DNA of 64,000 nucleotides, taken from positions 1,674,001 through 1,738,000 of the forward strand of contig NZ_AP018718.1 of assembly GCF_003966565.1 (NCBI RefSeq), read 5' to 3'. This document shows positions 11,053 to 20,842 of this stretch, one piece after another. Source of the stretch: Sulfuricystis multivorans (lineage in GTDB: Bacteria; Pseudomonadota; Gammaproteobacteria; Burkholderiales; Rhodocyclaceae). Within the stretch, counting starts at the first letter, position 1. The number at the start of each line of letters is the position of its first letter. The translations under genes were made by a program, and so were the position numbers. The notes beneath the pieces were generated by a model that was given only the letters and a program-made list of their open reading frames with translations, made no database searches and was not told the DNA's origin.

Positions 11053-12321
11053 TCACAACTTGAACTCCGGCAATTTCTTCGCCACCGCGACGTTCTTCAA
11101 AGTCACATACTTGGGCAGACCATCCGGCCCGTAGGGCGGATAGTCCTCGCCCTTCATCAGCGGCGCGAGGTATTCGCGGCACTTGTCGGTGATGCCGAAA
11201 CCATCGCTGGTGATGAAGTTCTTCGGCATCATTTTCTCGACATTGGCCACCTTGGAGAGCGGCGCCATGCCAACCTTCCAGCGATAAGGCTTGCTGGAGA
11301 TACGCTCGACGGTCGGCATCACCGAATTGTGCCCTTTCAGTGCGAACTCGACCGCCGCCTTGCCCATCGCATAGGCCTGATCGACGTCGGACTTCGAGGC
11401 GATGTGCCGCGCGGCGCGCTGCAGATAGTCGGCGACCCCCCAGTGGAACTTGTAGCCGAGCGATTCCTTGATCATGTTGGCGACCACCGGGGCAGCACCG
11501 CCGAGTTGGGCATGGCCGAAAGCATCGCGCGTGCCCTGCTCGGCGAGGAACTTGCCGTCGGGCCAATGGCACCCCTCGGAGACGACGACCGTGCAATAGC
11601 CGAACTTCTTGACCATCGCATCGACCTTGGCGAGGAATTTCTCCTTGTCGAACAACACCTCGGGGAACAGCACGACGATTGGCAGTTCACGCTCCTTGCT
11701 GGAAGCCATCGCGCCGGCGGCAGCGATCCAGCCGGCGTGCCGTCCCATCACCTCGAGTACGAACACCTTGGTCGAGGTCGCGCACATCGAGCGCACGTCA
11801 TAGGTCGCCTCGAGCGTCGAGACGGCGATGTACTTGGCGACCGAACCGAAACCCGGGCAGTTGTCGGTGATCGGCAGGTCGTTATCCACGGTCTTGGGCA
11901 CATGGATCGCCTGCACCGGGTAGCCCATCTTCTCGGACAGCTGCGAGACCTTGTAGCAGGTGTCGGCCGAGTCGCCGCCGCCGTTGTAGAAGAAGTAGCC
12001 GATGTTGTGCGCCTTGAACACCTCGATCAGGCGCTCGTATTCGCGCTGGTTCGCTTCCAGGCTCTTCAGCTTGTAGCGGCACGAGCCGAAGGCGCCGGAG
12101 GGCGTATAGCGCAGCGCGGCGATCGCCGCGGCGGATTCCTTGCTGGTGTCGATCAGGTCTTCGGTCAAAGCACCGATGATGCCATTGCGTCCTGCATAGA
12201 CCTTGCCGATCTTGTCCTTGTGCTTCCTGGCGGTCTCGATCACGCCGCAGGCCGAGGCGTTGATCACCGCGGTCACTCCGCCCGACTGCGCATAGAACGC
12301 ATTCATTTTCTTTGCTGCCAT
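11053..12321 (-). CDS. pfp: Diphosphate-dependent 6-phosphofructokinase
   Basis: A 422-residue phosphofructokinase of the PPi-using group. The substrate loops YNGGGDSADT, PKTVDNDLP and MGRHAGWIAA are present; the GGGDS form with PKTVDND is the pyrophosphate-type pattern, where ATP enzymes have a GGDGS/T-type loop. The enzyme works reversibly between fructose-6-phosphate and fructose-1,6-bisphosphate. The start at 12321 (MAAKKMNAFYAQSGG) follows a GGAGG-type ribosome site. It lies 14 bases after adk and upstream of hppA, a grouping also known in methanotrophs and other autotrophs. Confidence 0.93.
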   Translation of the reverse strand: MAAKKMNAFYAQSGGVTAVINASACGVIETARKHKDKIGKVYAGRNGIIGALTEDLIDTSKESAAAIAALRYTPSGAFGSCRYKLKSLEANQREYERLIEVFKAHNIGYFFYNGGGDSADTCYKVSQLSEKMGYPVQAIHVPKTVDNDLPITDNCPGFGSVAKYIAVSTLEATYDVRSMCATSTKVFVLEVMGRHAGWIAAAGAMASSKERELPIVVLFPEVLFDKEKFLAKVDAMVKKFGYCTVVVSEGCHWPDGKFLAEQGTRDAFGHAQLGGAAPVVANMIKESLGYKFHWGVADYLQRAARHIASKSDVDQAYAMGKAAVEFALKGHNSVMPTVERISSKPYRWKVGMAPLSKVANVEKMMPKNFITSDGFGITDKCREYLAPLMKGEDYPPYGPDGLPKYVTLKNVAVAKKLPEFKL

Positions 12322-12335
12322 GATGACTCTCCTCC

Positions 12336-13079
<744 letters not shown>

Positions 13080-13102
13080 CTATCCCAAGATAGCCGCCAT
13101 GA

Positions 13103-13870
13103 TTAGTGCAGTGCAACAAACTGTTTGCGCACCCGTTCCAGATCTTCTGGCGTATCGACGCCTGGCACCGGAGGATGCGCATAATCGATGACATGGATGT
13201 GAAAGCCGTGCCACAAGGCGCGCAGTTGTTCGAGCGCCTCCCATTGCTCGAGCGGCGCCGGCGCCAGCGAGCCAAAGCGGCGCAGGAAGCCCACCCGATA
13301 GGCATACAGCCCGACATGGCGCCGCACCTCCAATTCCGGGGGCAGCACCGCGGGACGCGCCGCCAGACCATCGCGATGCCAAGGGATCGGCGCGCGCGAG
13401 AAATAGAGCGCGCGCCCGTTGGAGGTGGTGACCACCTTGACGACGTGCGGACTCATAAACTCGGTCAGATCGTGGATGCGGTGCGCCGCGGTAGCCATGC
13501 TCGCCTCACGATCGATCACCAGCGCACCAGCCACGGCATCGATGTGGGCCGGATCGATCAGCGGTTCGTCGCCCTGCACGTTGACGACGATCGCCTCTTC
13601 AGGCCAGCCAAAGAAGCGCGCGACCTCGGCGACGCGATCGGTGCCGCTCACATGGTCGGCGCGCGTCATGACGGCAAGATGGCCGTGGGCCGCAGCCGCG
13701 GCGATGATGCGTTCGTCATCGGTGGCGATGATCACTTCCTGCGCGCCGCTTCGCTGCGCGGCTTCGGCGACGCGCACGACCATCGGTTTGCCGGCGAGAT
13801 CGAGGAGCGGTTTGCCGGGCAGCCGCGTCGAGGCGTAACGGGCGGGGATGACGACGAAGAAGCCGCTCAC
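13103..13870 (-). CDS. kdsB: 3-deoxy-manno-octulosonate cytidylyltransferase
   Basis: A 255-residue CMP-Kdo synthetase that activates Kdo for the lipopolysaccharide inner core. It begins with the nucleotidyltransferase motif [17 protein letters not shown], and has [10 protein letters not shown] and the HVGLYAYR block typical of the family. It is transcribed with the upstream Trm112-like and lpxK genes; the stop codon of the Trm112-like gene directly abuts this start. Confidence 0.96.
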   Translation of the reverse strand: MSGFFVVIPARYASTRLPGKPLLDLAGKPMVVRVAEAAQRSGAQEVIIATDDERIIAAAAAHGHLAVMTRADHVSGTDRVAEVARFFGWPEEAIVVNVQGDEPLIDPAHIDAVAGALVIDREASMATAAHRIHDLTEFMSPHVVKVVTTSNGRALYFSRAPIPWHRDGLAARPAVLPPELEVRRHVGLYAYRVGFLRRFGSLAPAPLEQWEALEQLRALWHGFHIHVIDYAHPPVPGVDTPEDLERVRKQFVALH

Positions 13871-14047
13871 TTACTCTTCTTCCGGGGCAAGCTGGCGCGC
13901 CTCGTCTTCGAGCATGATCGGAATGTCGTCGCGGATCGGGTAGGCGAGGCGGCAAGCCTTGCAGACCAGCTCGCCGGCTGCCTTGCGATAGTCGAGCGGG
14001 CCCTTGCACAGTGGGCAGACGAGGATTTCAAGCAGACGCGGGTCCAT
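13871..14047 (-). CDS. Trm112/YcaR-like zinc-ribbon protein
   Basis: A 58-residue protein with CPLC and CKAC pairs, which form a small zinc ribbon as in Trm112-family proteins. The start [12 protein letters not shown] is the family start, so 14047 was preferred to a longer form. It lies between lpxK and kdsB, its common position in proteobacteria. The bacterial role is unclear; the eukaryotic relative activates methyltransferases. It overlaps the end of lpxK by about 20 bases. Confidence 0.88.
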   Translation of the reverse strand: MDPRLLEILVCPLCKGPLDYRKAAGELVCKACRLAYPIRDDIPIMLEDEARQLAPEEE

Positions 14048-15020
14048 CGGTTTTCTCCAGAATGGCCAGAACATGGCGGGCGAGATCGGGCTCGACGTGC
14101 GCCTCGACCGGTAGCACCCAGACCGGCAGCCGCGCGAGGCCGGCGCATTTTAGCGCGTCCTTCTCGGTCATCAGTATCGCATCGCCGGCAAAATCGAGAT
14201 CGACCGCGCTGTAGCGATGATGATCGGGAAACGGATGCGCCTCGAAGACGAGACCGAGCCGGGTAAGGTGATCGAAGAAGCGCTGCGGTTCGCCGATGCC
14301 AGCCACGGCATGCAGCTGCAGACCGGCCAGCTCGCCCGCCGCACAGAGGATTTTCGGATCGTCGAGACGATAAAACCGCTCGCCGACGAGGCGCATCGTG
14401 AAACGCGGCACGTCAGCCACGGCGGGCGCGGCGCAGTCGTGCAGCACCAGCGCCGCGACCTCGCGCAGACGGGCCGGCGGCTCGCGCAGCGGCCCGGCCG
14501 GCAGCGGCCAGCCATTCATCAGTCCGCGCCGGTCGATCACCGCGATCTCGACATCGCGGGCAAGACGGTAATGTTGCAGGCCGTCATCGCACAACAGCAG
14601 ATCGCATTCGGGATGGGCGGCCAGGAGGGCGCGCCCGGCGGCGAGACGGTCCGCGCCGACGACGACCGGGCAGCCGCAGCGGCGCGCAAGCAGCAGCGGC
14701 TCGTCGCCGACCTCTTCTGCCGTGCTGTCCGCGCCGACGATGCGAATATCGCTCGTCGCGCGCCGATAGCCGCGGCTGACGATGCCCGGACGACGCCCCG
14801 CAGTTCGCAGCCGTTCAGCCAGCCAGAGCGTCAGTGGGGTCTTGCCTGCGCCGCCGGCGACGATGTTGCCGACCACCACCACCGGTACCGGCAAGCGCTC
14901 CGATTTCAGCCACCCGCGCCGGTATGCCTTGCGGCGCAGTCCGGCCAGGGCGAAGAACAACAGTCCGAAGGGCAGCAACGACCAGGCAAGGAGTCCCCGG
15001 CGTCGCCAGACCCGCATCAT
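14028..15020 (-). CDS. lpxK: Tetraacyldisaccharide 4'-kinase
   Basis: A 330-residue lipid A kinase that phosphorylates the 4' position of the disaccharide precursor. A membrane-anchoring hydrophobic stretch (residues about 8-25) precedes the Walker A motif [21 protein letters not shown] and DDGLQHYRL follow as in all LpxK enzymes. Two adjacent ATG codons (15020 and 15017) fit the start; a longer start would overlap exbD. It forms an exbB-exbD-lpxK-Trm112-kdsB unit on the minus strand. Confidence 0.95.
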   Translation of the reverse strand: MMRVWRRRGLLAWSLLPFGLLFFALAGLRRKAYRRGWLKSERLPVPVVVVGNIVAGGAGKTPLTLWLAERLRTAGRRPGIVSRGYRRATSDIRIVGADSTAEEVGDEPLLLARRCGCPVVVGADRLAAGRALLAAHPECDLLLCDDGLQHYRLARDVEIAVIDRRGLMNGWPLPAGPLREPPARLREVAALVLHDCAAPAVADVPRFTMRLVGERFYRLDDPKILCAAGELAGLQLHAVAGIGEPQRFFDHLTRLGLVFEAHPFPDHHRYSAVDLDFAGDAILMTEKDALKCAGLARLPVWVLPVEAHVEPDLARHVLAILEKTDGPASA

Positions 15021-15024
15021 CCCA

Positions 15025-15441
15025 TCACGGTTGTTTTTGCTGGGTGGCAAAGGAGATCTGGCTCAAGCCGGCAGTACGCGCGGCCTGCATCACGTCGATG
15101 ACATTCTGATGGGCGGTCTTGGCGTCCGCGTTGATGACGACGATGGGTGAAGCTGCGCCTGCGGCAGCACGCTGCAATGCCTGGGCGAGCGCCTCGACGT
15201 TGCCTGCGACCGGCTGCTTGTCGATCAGCACCGTCCCGGCAGCCGTCACCACCACGTCGATCTCGTTCGGCTTGTCCTGCTGCGCCTGGGCATCCGCCGT
15301 CGGCAGATTGATCTCGAGGCCGGCGAACTTCGAGTAGGTCGTCGTGATCATCAGGAAGATGAGGATCACCAGCAGCACGTCGATCATCGGGATCAGATTG
15401 ATCTCCGGCTCTTCGCGTGTGCGGCCGCGTTGGAAGTTCAT
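15025..15441 (-). CDS. exbD: Biopolymer transport protein ExbD/TolR
   Basis: A 138-residue protein with one N-terminal membrane helix (INLIPMIDVLLVILIFLMITT) containing the proton-path aspartate and a periplasmic domain. With ExbB it forms the proton-driven motor energising TonB-type outer membrane transport. It starts immediately after exbB ends. Position next to lpxK is common in betaproteobacteria. No tonB gene is adjacent. Confidence 0.93.
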   Translation of the reverse strand: MNFQRGRTREEPEINLIPMIDVLLVILIFLMITTTYSKFAGLEINLPTADAQAQQDKPNEIDVVVTAAGTVLIDKQPVAGNVEALAQALQRAAAGAASPIVVINADAKTAHQNVIDVMQAARTAGLSQISFATQQKQP

Positions 15442-16047
15442 TCACCGCCTCTCGCCATGGATCTGTTCGACCAATTTGAGCGCCTGCTGCTCCATCTCGA
15501 TCACACAGCTGTCGACGAAGGCGCGGAAATGCCGGTAGAAGATCATCGCCGGGATGGCGATGATCAGGCCGAAGCCGGTGTTGTAGAGCGCCACCGAAAT
15601 GCCATGCGCCAGCTGCTGCGGATTGTTGCCCGCGCCGGTGGCCGAACCGAAGATCTCGATCATCCCCACGACCGTGCCGAACAGTCCCAACAGCGGGCTG
15701 ATCGAGGCGATCGTGCCCAAGCTGGTGAGGAAGCGTTCTAGCTCGTGGGCAACAGCGCGCCCGGCTTCTTCGATGGCTTCCTTCATCACTTCGCGCGAGG
15801 CTTTGTCGTTGCGCAAGCCGGCCGCGAAGACCCTGCCGAGCGGGGAATGCGCCTCGAGCCGCGCCAGCAGGTCGTCGGTGACGCCGCTCTTGCGGTATTC
15901 GGCGATCGTGCTCTGCAACAGGCCAGTGGGCACGACCCGCCCGCGCCGCAAAGTGAAAGCCCGTTCGATGATCAGCGCCACGGCGATCACCGACGCCGCC
16001 AGCAAAAACCAGATCGGCCAGCCGGCCGCCTGAATGATCGAAAACAC
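15442..16047 (-). CDS. exbB: MotA/TolQ/ExbB proton channel family protein
   Basis: A 201-residue protein with three membrane segments (about residues 8-28, 107-130 and 150-172) and the conserved motor signature LGLFGTVVGMI. It partners with the downstream ExbD, whose start abuts its stop codon. The start MFSIIQAAGWP is 77 bases from the divergent J-domain gene, leaving room for a shared promoter region. Confidence 0.93.
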   Translation of the reverse strand: MFSIIQAAGWPIWFLLAASVIAVALIIERAFTLRRGRVVPTGLLQSTIAEYRKSGVTDDLLARLEAHSPLGRVFAAGLRNDKASREVMKEAIEEAGRAVAHELERFLTSLGTIASISPLLGLFGTVVGMIEIFGSATGAGNNPQQLAHGISVALYNTGFGLIIAIPAMIFYRHFRAFVDSCVIEMEQQALKLVEQIHGERR

Positions 16048-16124
16048 GCTTTATCCTCCGCAACCATTGACGACAGATTGCGCACTTTACTACGAACCGC
16101 CGTCAGTCCCGACTAGAATGCCGC

Positions 16125-17537
16125 ATGAATCGCATGTCAGAAATCTCATCGACCCTCGCCGCCTGGCTGAAGCTGCTCGGACAAGCCAGTGCCGGTGTAC
16201 GAGCGCCGAGTTTCGCCAACGCAGCGGCACCCGAGCAGCAGGAAATCCTCATCGGCGCGCTGGCGGCGCTGGCCGCCGAAGCACTGGCCTGCGATCGCAG
16301 CTTAACGATCGTCACTGCCGACGATGGCCTGCTGCCGGATATCTCGAATGCCCTCGACCTGCATCTGCGTCCGCTCTGTCTGGTCCTGCCGGGCGCCGAC
16401 CACGCCCGTCCGATTGCGCTGCGCGCGACACTGTCGCTCTTGAAAAGCCGACTCTCCCGCACCGCCGCCGACAGCCAAGGGCCCGTCTGGACGGCACAAC
16501 GCGAACGTCTGCGGCATGCGGATGCCCTCTGGCGGATGAGCCTCGCCTGGGTGGCGCGCAATCTGCGTGACGAGGCGCCGCCGGCCGGCATCTTCGCTCT
16601 GTTTCCAGTGCGCATCGCCCCCTGGCAGGCCATCCAGCACACCGCAATGCCAACCGATTGGGTGGTGCTGATGCAAGACGGGCGATTGCCCGCTCAGCTT
16701 TGCAGCCCCTGGCCAGGGGCACGGCACACCCTGCTGCTGTCGTGGGCCGGTGGGAAAACGCAAGGCATCGTTCTTACCGACGAGACCGCGCAGCTTTCGG
16801 CGCAGATCGAGCTGCTCGGCCAGGAGCTCGCCGAGCTGGAGCTCGAGCTGGCAACCGCACAAGGGGAGCTGGCGGCATTCGGTGCCCGCTACCAGATGCT
16901 CGTTGCCGCCCGTATCGTCCGCCTCGACCGGCTGCTGGCCGAACTGGCCGCAGCGCGCCTCGAATGCACGCCACAGGATGCTGCCAAAGTCCAGGCGGCA
17001 CAGGAGGCGCGAGCCCGCGCCGACCAATCGCAGCGCGAATACGAAGCCGGCAGATGCCGTCCTGAAGGGGAGCAGACCCAGTCTTTCGCACCGGACATCG
17101 AGCTCAAGAAGCGCTTTCGTCAGCTGGCGCAGAAGATCCACCCGGATCGCGCCGCCAACGAGGCCGAGCGCGCTTGGCGCACGCAGTTGATGAGTGAAGC
17201 CAACCGCGCCTACCGGGCCGGTGACGCCGTGGCACTCGAGCGCATCTTTGCCCTTTGGCGCGCCGGGCCCGGAGCGGCTGCCGGCGTTGCCGTCCCGAAG
17301 CCGCCGAGTTTTGCGCGCCGACAGGGACTCATCGCCCAGCGCGATGCGATCCGGCAACGTATCGCCGCCATCGGCGCCGAGCTCGACCGGCTCTACGGCT
17401 CGAAGCTCTACGAGCTCTTCGCCGCCGCGCGGCTGGCCGAACGCCAGGGGCGCGATCTGCTCAGCGAAATGGCGCAACGTCTCGATCGGCAGATCGCGCA
17501 GGCGGAAAGCGAGCTCGCCGCACTGATCAAAGGGTGA
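16125..17537 (+). CDS. J-domain-containing protein of unknown function
   Basis: A 470-residue cytoplasmic protein not recognised as a named family. Residues about 1-210 have no clear motif. About 215-320 are rich in Glu, Leu, Ala and Arg with heptad character, a likely coiled coil. About 325-375 look like a J-domain (FRQLAQKIHPDRAANEAER, with the HPD tripeptide), and a second helical coil follows to the C-terminus. An internal J-domain would recruit and stimulate a DnaK-type chaperone. The gene ends 11 bases inside the convergent metallo-hydrolase gene. Two degenerate copies of the dispersed repeat lie inside it (16189 and 17287). ATG at 16125 or 16134 could be the start. Confidence 0.7.
   Translation: MNRMSEISSTLAAWLKLLGQASAGVRAPSFANAAAPEQQEILIGALAALAAEALACDRSLTIVTADDGLLPDISNALDLHLRPLCLVLPGADHARPIALRATLSLLKSRLSRTAADSQGPVWTAQRERLRHADALWRMSLAWVARNLRDEAPPAGIFALFPVRIAPWQAIQHTAMPTDWVVLMQDGRLPAQLCSPWPGARHTLLLSWAGGKTQGIVLTDETAQLSAQIELLGQELAELELELATAQGELAAFGARYQMLVAARIVRLDRLLAELAAARLECTPQDAAKVQAAQEARARADQSQREYEAGRCRPEGEQTQSFAPDIELKKRFRQLAQKIHPDRAANEAERAWRTQLMSEANRAYRAGDAVALERIFALWRAGPGAAAGVAVPKPPSFARRQGLIAQRDAIRQRIAAIGAELDRLYGSKLYELFAAARLAERQGRDLLSEMAQRLDRQIAQAESELAALIKG
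16189..16215 (+). repeat. Dispersed 26-bp repeat, degenerate copy 3 (inside the J-domain gene)
   Basis: GTGCCG and AGCGCCGAGTTTCG match the two ends of the consensus; the seven central bases differ. It encodes AGVRAPSFA. Possibly a decayed copy. Confidence 0.35.
17287..17312 (+). repeat. Dispersed 26-bp repeat, degenerate copy 4 (inside the J-domain gene)
   Basis: TTGCCGTCCCG followed by AAGCCGCCGAGTTTTG. It encodes VAVPKPPSFA in the same frame as copy 3, just after the J-domain. Confidence 0.45.
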
Positions 17538-18408
17538 TTTCCAGACCTTCGTAAGCCAGCATCACCTCGCAACCCGGATCCGGATGGCGGGCAAGCGCCT
17601 CGGCAAACACCCGTTCCAGCTCGTCATCGCTGCGGGTCGGTTCGTGGTGGGTGCATAGCAGCCGTCGGGCGCCGGTGCGGCGGGCCAATTCCAGACCGGT
17701 ATCGAAAGTGCCATGCCCCCAGCCGATTTTCTGCGGATATTCGGCCACCGTGTAGGCGGCATCGACGATCAGCAGATCGACCGGACCGATCGCCGCATCC
17801 AGGTCGGCCTGGCGCTGTTCGATCAGCGCCTGGTATTCGGCCCAAGGCGGGTCCTCCGGCGCGTAAATGTTGCGCCAGGGCTCGTGATCGCCAGTGAAGA
17901 ACAGCGCTTTGCCATTGCACTCGATGCGATAACCGAGATTGGTCACCGGATGGTTCATCAGTATCGGCGTCACGGTCGCATCGCCGACCCGAACCGGCTC
18001 CCCCACGGTCAGCGTCAGGTATTCGACCGCAGCCTTGAGCTCGGCTTCGCGAATCGGGAAATAACTGTATTGCAACTGCACGTTCATCACGTGCTCGACC
18101 CCTTGCTGGGTGATCAAATCGAAGGCACCGTGAATACGCACGACATTGCCGGGAATATGTAGCGGCACGAAGAACGGCAGCCCCTGGATGTGATCCCAAT
18201 GGGTATGGGTGATGAAGATGTTGGCTTCCACGGGAAGCCGGGCGAGCAGGCTCTGCGCCAGCGGAAAGATACCGGTACCGGCATCGAGGATGATCAGTCG
18301 GTCTTCATCGCTCCTGACCTCGATGCAAGTCGTGTTGCCGCCATAGCGCACCGTGCGCGGACCGGGCGACGGGATCGATCCCCGCACGCCCCACATCTTC
18401 ACTCTCAT
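17527..18408 (-). CDS. MBL-fold metallo-hydrolase
   Basis: A 293-residue metallo-beta-lactamase-fold protein. It starts MRVKMWGVRGSIPSPGP with a downstream GGNTTCIEV, a start shared by a bacterial family of predicted phosphodiesterase-like hydrolases. The metal motif THTHWDHIQG and later ligands in ILMNHPV, FFTGDHEP, LLIVDAAYT and THHEPT are present, so two metals can be bound. The start at 18408 overlaps the stop of the upstream HDOD gene by four bases, so the two are coupled. The substrate is unknown; a signalling nucleotide is a guess based only on the HDOD partner. Confidence 0.82.
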   Translation of the reverse strand: MRVKMWGVRGSIPSPGPRTVRYGGNTTCIEVRSDEDRLIILDAGTGIFPLAQSLLARLPVEANIFITHTHWDHIQGLPFFVPLHIPGNVVRIHGAFDLITQQGVEHVMNVQLQYSYFPIREAELKAAVEYLTLTVGEPVRVGDATVTPILMNHPVTNLGYRIECNGKALFFTGDHEPWRNIYAPEDPPWAEYQALIEQRQADLDAAIGPVDLLIVDAAYTVAEYPQKIGWGHGTFDTGLELARRTGARRLLCTHHEPTRSDDELERVFAEALARHPDPGCEVMLAYEGLEITL

Positions 18409-19280
18409 CCCCTCTCCCCAATGCCGATCTGCGCGAAGGTCTGCGCTTCCGCCAGATGTTTGTTCAAATCCCCGAAGCCCGCGACGACCGCGTCCAGATC
18501 GCTGCCGAAGCGCGTCGGCAATTCTGCCATCTCTTCCTCCCGCCAGGGATTGCCCGCTGCCCCGATGCTCTGTTTGCGGCAGATCGCATCGGCCATGCGC
18601 AGGCAATCGAGCATCGCCTGCGGCGCGACATCGGCCGCGTGATGGTCGCGAATGCATGCAACGAGCGCCTCACCGAACTGCCATTTCTTCGCCAGCAGGG
18701 CGCCGACGAAGGCGTGGTCGGCACCGATCACCTCCTGCTCGGCGAGATACAGCGGTTTCCCTTCCTGGGCTGCGATGCCCAGTGCGAGCGTGAATTCGGC
18801 CGCCATGGTGTGGGCGAATACCACCTTGCCGAAATCGTGCAGCAGCCCGGCCACATAGCAGTCACCGGGATCGGCTTCCGAGCGGGTATGTTTCTCGCAC
18901 AACAGGCGCGCCAATGAGGCGACGGCCAACGAATGGAGCAAGTATTGCTGGCTGTCGAAGAAGTCGGTATGAAAGCGCGGCAGCGCCCCGGCGGCGGCAC
19001 AGGCCAGCGCAAGATTTTTGATCGTGTTGAGGCCGAGATAGACGACCGCCTGGCCGACCGAGCCGATCTTGTTGGGCAAGGCATAGTAGGCGGAATTGAT
19101 GACGCGCAGGATGCGCAGCGTCATCACCGGGTCTTTCTCGATCACACCGACCAGCTGCTTGGGCAGGCAGTTGCTGTCCCGCGTCATCGCGAGGATGGTC
19201 TGCACGCTCTTCGGAAACGCCGGCATGCGGTCGACCGCCGCCGTCAGCCTGCGTTCGAGTTCCGGTGACAACTGCGGCAT
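18405..19280 (-). CDS. HDOD domain protein
   Basis: A 291-residue protein almost entirely made of an HDOD domain (about residues 18-215): ITRIL/ILRVINSAYYALPNKIGSV and GLLHDFGKVV are typical. HDOD proteins resemble HD phosphohydrolases but usually lack the full metal site, and act in signalling or cell-cycle control. Here LLHDFGK keeps the HD pair. It is coupled by a four-base overlap to the metallo-hydrolase downstream. Confidence 0.88.
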   Translation of the reverse strand: MPQLSPELERRLTAAVDRMPAFPKSVQTILAMTRDSNCLPKQLVGVIEKDPVMTLRILRVINSAYYALPNKIGSVGQAVVYLGLNTIKNLALACAAAGALPRFHTDFFDSQQYLLHSLAVASLARLLCEKHTRSEADPGDCYVAGLLHDFGKVVFAHTMAAEFTLALGIAAQEGKPLYLAEQEVIGADHAFVGALLAKKWQFGEALVACIRDHHAADVAPQAMLDCLRMADAICRKQSIGAAGNPWREEEMAELPTRFGSDLDAVVAGFGDLNKHLAEAQTFAQIGIGERG

Positions 19281-19340
19281 GCCCTACCCCACCCCAAGGA
19301 CGATGGCGGCGATTATACGGAGCGCGCCAGCGTCTGTTGG

Positions 19341-20219
19341 TCAAACGGCGGCAACGCGTTCGTAATACCGGGCGCGATAGAGCAAACGGCGCTTGTCGGC
19401 CGTTTCAGTGAAGCCGCTGCGATCGTGCAACACGTTGTTGCACACCAGCCCCATGCCAGGCTCGAGCCGGCCGCGCAGGGTCCACGGCGTCGGCGTGGCC
19501 AGGATGCGCTCGAGGGCGGCACGCGCCGCGCTGGCGGCGGCATCCCAGACGATACTCACCGTGCGGGCCGTGTAGCGCATGTGCAGCGTGCCATCTTCAT
19601 TGACGGAAAACACCGGGCCGGGTTGGGCGGCACGCGCCACCCCCTGGTCATCGGTGCGCGGCGGGATGGTCATCACCGCCGGCCGAGACAGGGCGCGGAT
19701 GTAGTCTGGATTCTCGTCGCGCAACAAGAGGTAGGCGATCTCGTGATCGAGCAGCTGATTCTCGCCGCCGCTGGCGGCGCTTTGCACGCAGTGCAGCAGC
19801 AAGCCGCGGATCGTGTGCTCGGGCCGGTTGTAATAGCCGTCGGTATGCCACTTGATCGGCCGGTCAGTGTAGGGAATGAAGTCCTTGCGTTCGCCACGGG
19901 CTTCGGCGCCGGTGACCGAAAGCGGCGAAATGCCGTCGCTGTCGGTCAGCCAGTGGCCATCGAGCGTGCGCATCCCAAGCTGGGCGCCGAGCCGCCGGGG
20001 AATCTCCTTGTCGGGATCCGCGCCGGTCTTGCTGATGTAGATCGCCATGTTGCAGCACCGGTTGAGAGCGACGAGACGCTCGCGCTCCACTGCTTTCAGC
20101 TGGCGCGGATCATCTAGGGCGACGATGATGTCCTCGATGTGCCGCGGCGCGGTATCGAGTTTGCGCGCGCGCCATTCGGCATAGGCGCGGGTGTCGGCAA
20201 GGTCGAAGGGGCCGGGCAT
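19341..20219 (-). CDS. TauD/TfdA family Fe(II)/2-oxoglutarate dioxygenase
   Basis: A 292-residue dioxygenase-fold protein. The iron-binding HTD motif is in KWHTDGYYN (His about residue 122), the distal His in CNNVLHDRSGF, and the 2-oxoglutarate arginine in KRRLLYRARYY. Family members hydroxylate or desulfonate small molecules such as taurine. It is the last gene of a four-gene minus-strand unit that diverges from dsrA, 11 bases after the unknown 202-residue protein. A role in organosulfur metabolism is plausible from context, but the substrate cannot be read from the sequence. Confidence 0.82.
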   Translation of the reverse strand: MPGPFDLADTRAYAEWRARKLDTAPRHIEDIIVALDDPRQLKAVERERLVALNRCCNMAIYISKTGADPDKEIPRRLGAQLGMRTLDGHWLTDSDGISPLSVTGAEARGERKDFIPYTDRPIKWHTDGYYNRPEHTIRGLLLHCVQSAASGGENQLLDHEIAYLLLRDENPDYIRALSRPAVMTIPPRTDDQGVARAAQPGPVFSVNEDGTLHMRYTARTVSIVWDAAASAARAALERILATPTPWTLRGRLEPGMGLVCNNVLHDRSGFTETADKRRLLYRARYYERVAAV

Positions 20220-20230
20220 CGCGTGTCCTT

Positions 20231-20839
20231 TCAGTCGATCGAGCCGCGCAGATCCTGCCGGCGCTGGCTTTTGGCCTGTTCCGGATTGAACAGGCCATCG
20301 AGGGTTTTCTCGAGCATCTTCAGCGACTCAGGAGCCTCGATGTCCATCGCCTGATCGATGACCCAGAGCTTGTCCTTCTCTGGCAAAACATCGCGCAAGC
20401 AGGCGGCGAAGAAGCGTTTGAAAGCGAAATCCGGCCCTTGCTCGGTGTAGTCGAATTCGGCGTAATCCACCACGCGGCGGTTGAAGAGATCGATGAAATG
20501 CCGCTGCGACTCGCCCGGCACCGCTTCGCCCAGCAGCATGATGTTGTTTTCCTCGACGAAGCGGGCGATGTTCTTCACCAGCGCGGACGTGAATTCGTTG
20601 CGTGCCGCGGCATCGAGCTTGCGATGAGCGACCCGGTCGGCTGCCACGGCCAGAAATGCCAGATACTCACAGACGAAATCGAAGTACGGGCGCCCCGGAT
20701 CGATGTCGTAATCGGCCTTGCGCATGCGCTTGATCGATTCGATCGCCAGCTTCCAGGCGAGCACCGCCACCACCGAGGCAAGTGTCGCCGGAGAGCGCTG
20801 TCCCGGCGTGTGGAACTTGGTCTTGAGACGGATGGCCAC
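20231..20839 (-). CDS. Conserved-looking helical protein of unknown function in the dsr-divergent operon
   Basis: A 202-residue soluble protein not recognised. It is mostly predicted helical, rich in acidic and basic residues with aromatic clusters (YFDFVCEYLAFLAVAADR, FKRFFAACLRDVLPEKDK), and has no membrane segment or signal peptide. It contains only two cysteines (about residues 57 and 147). The start lies three bases after the stop codon of the DsrC-like gene and its end is 11 bases before the dioxygenase, so it is firmly part of the operon. The tight linkage suggests it serves the DsrC paralogue; no function is claimed. Confidence 0.75.
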   Translation of the reverse strand: MAIRLKTKFHTPGQRSPATLASVVAVLAWKLAIESIKRMRKADYDIDPGRPYFDFVCEYLAFLAVAADRVAHRKLDAAARNEFTSALVKNIARFVEENNIMLLGEAVPGESQRHFIDLFNRRVVDYAEFDYTEQGPDFAFKRFFAACLRDVLPEKDKLWVIDQAMDIEAPESLKMLEKTLDGLFNPEQAKSQRRQDLRGSID

Positions 20840-20842
20840 GAA

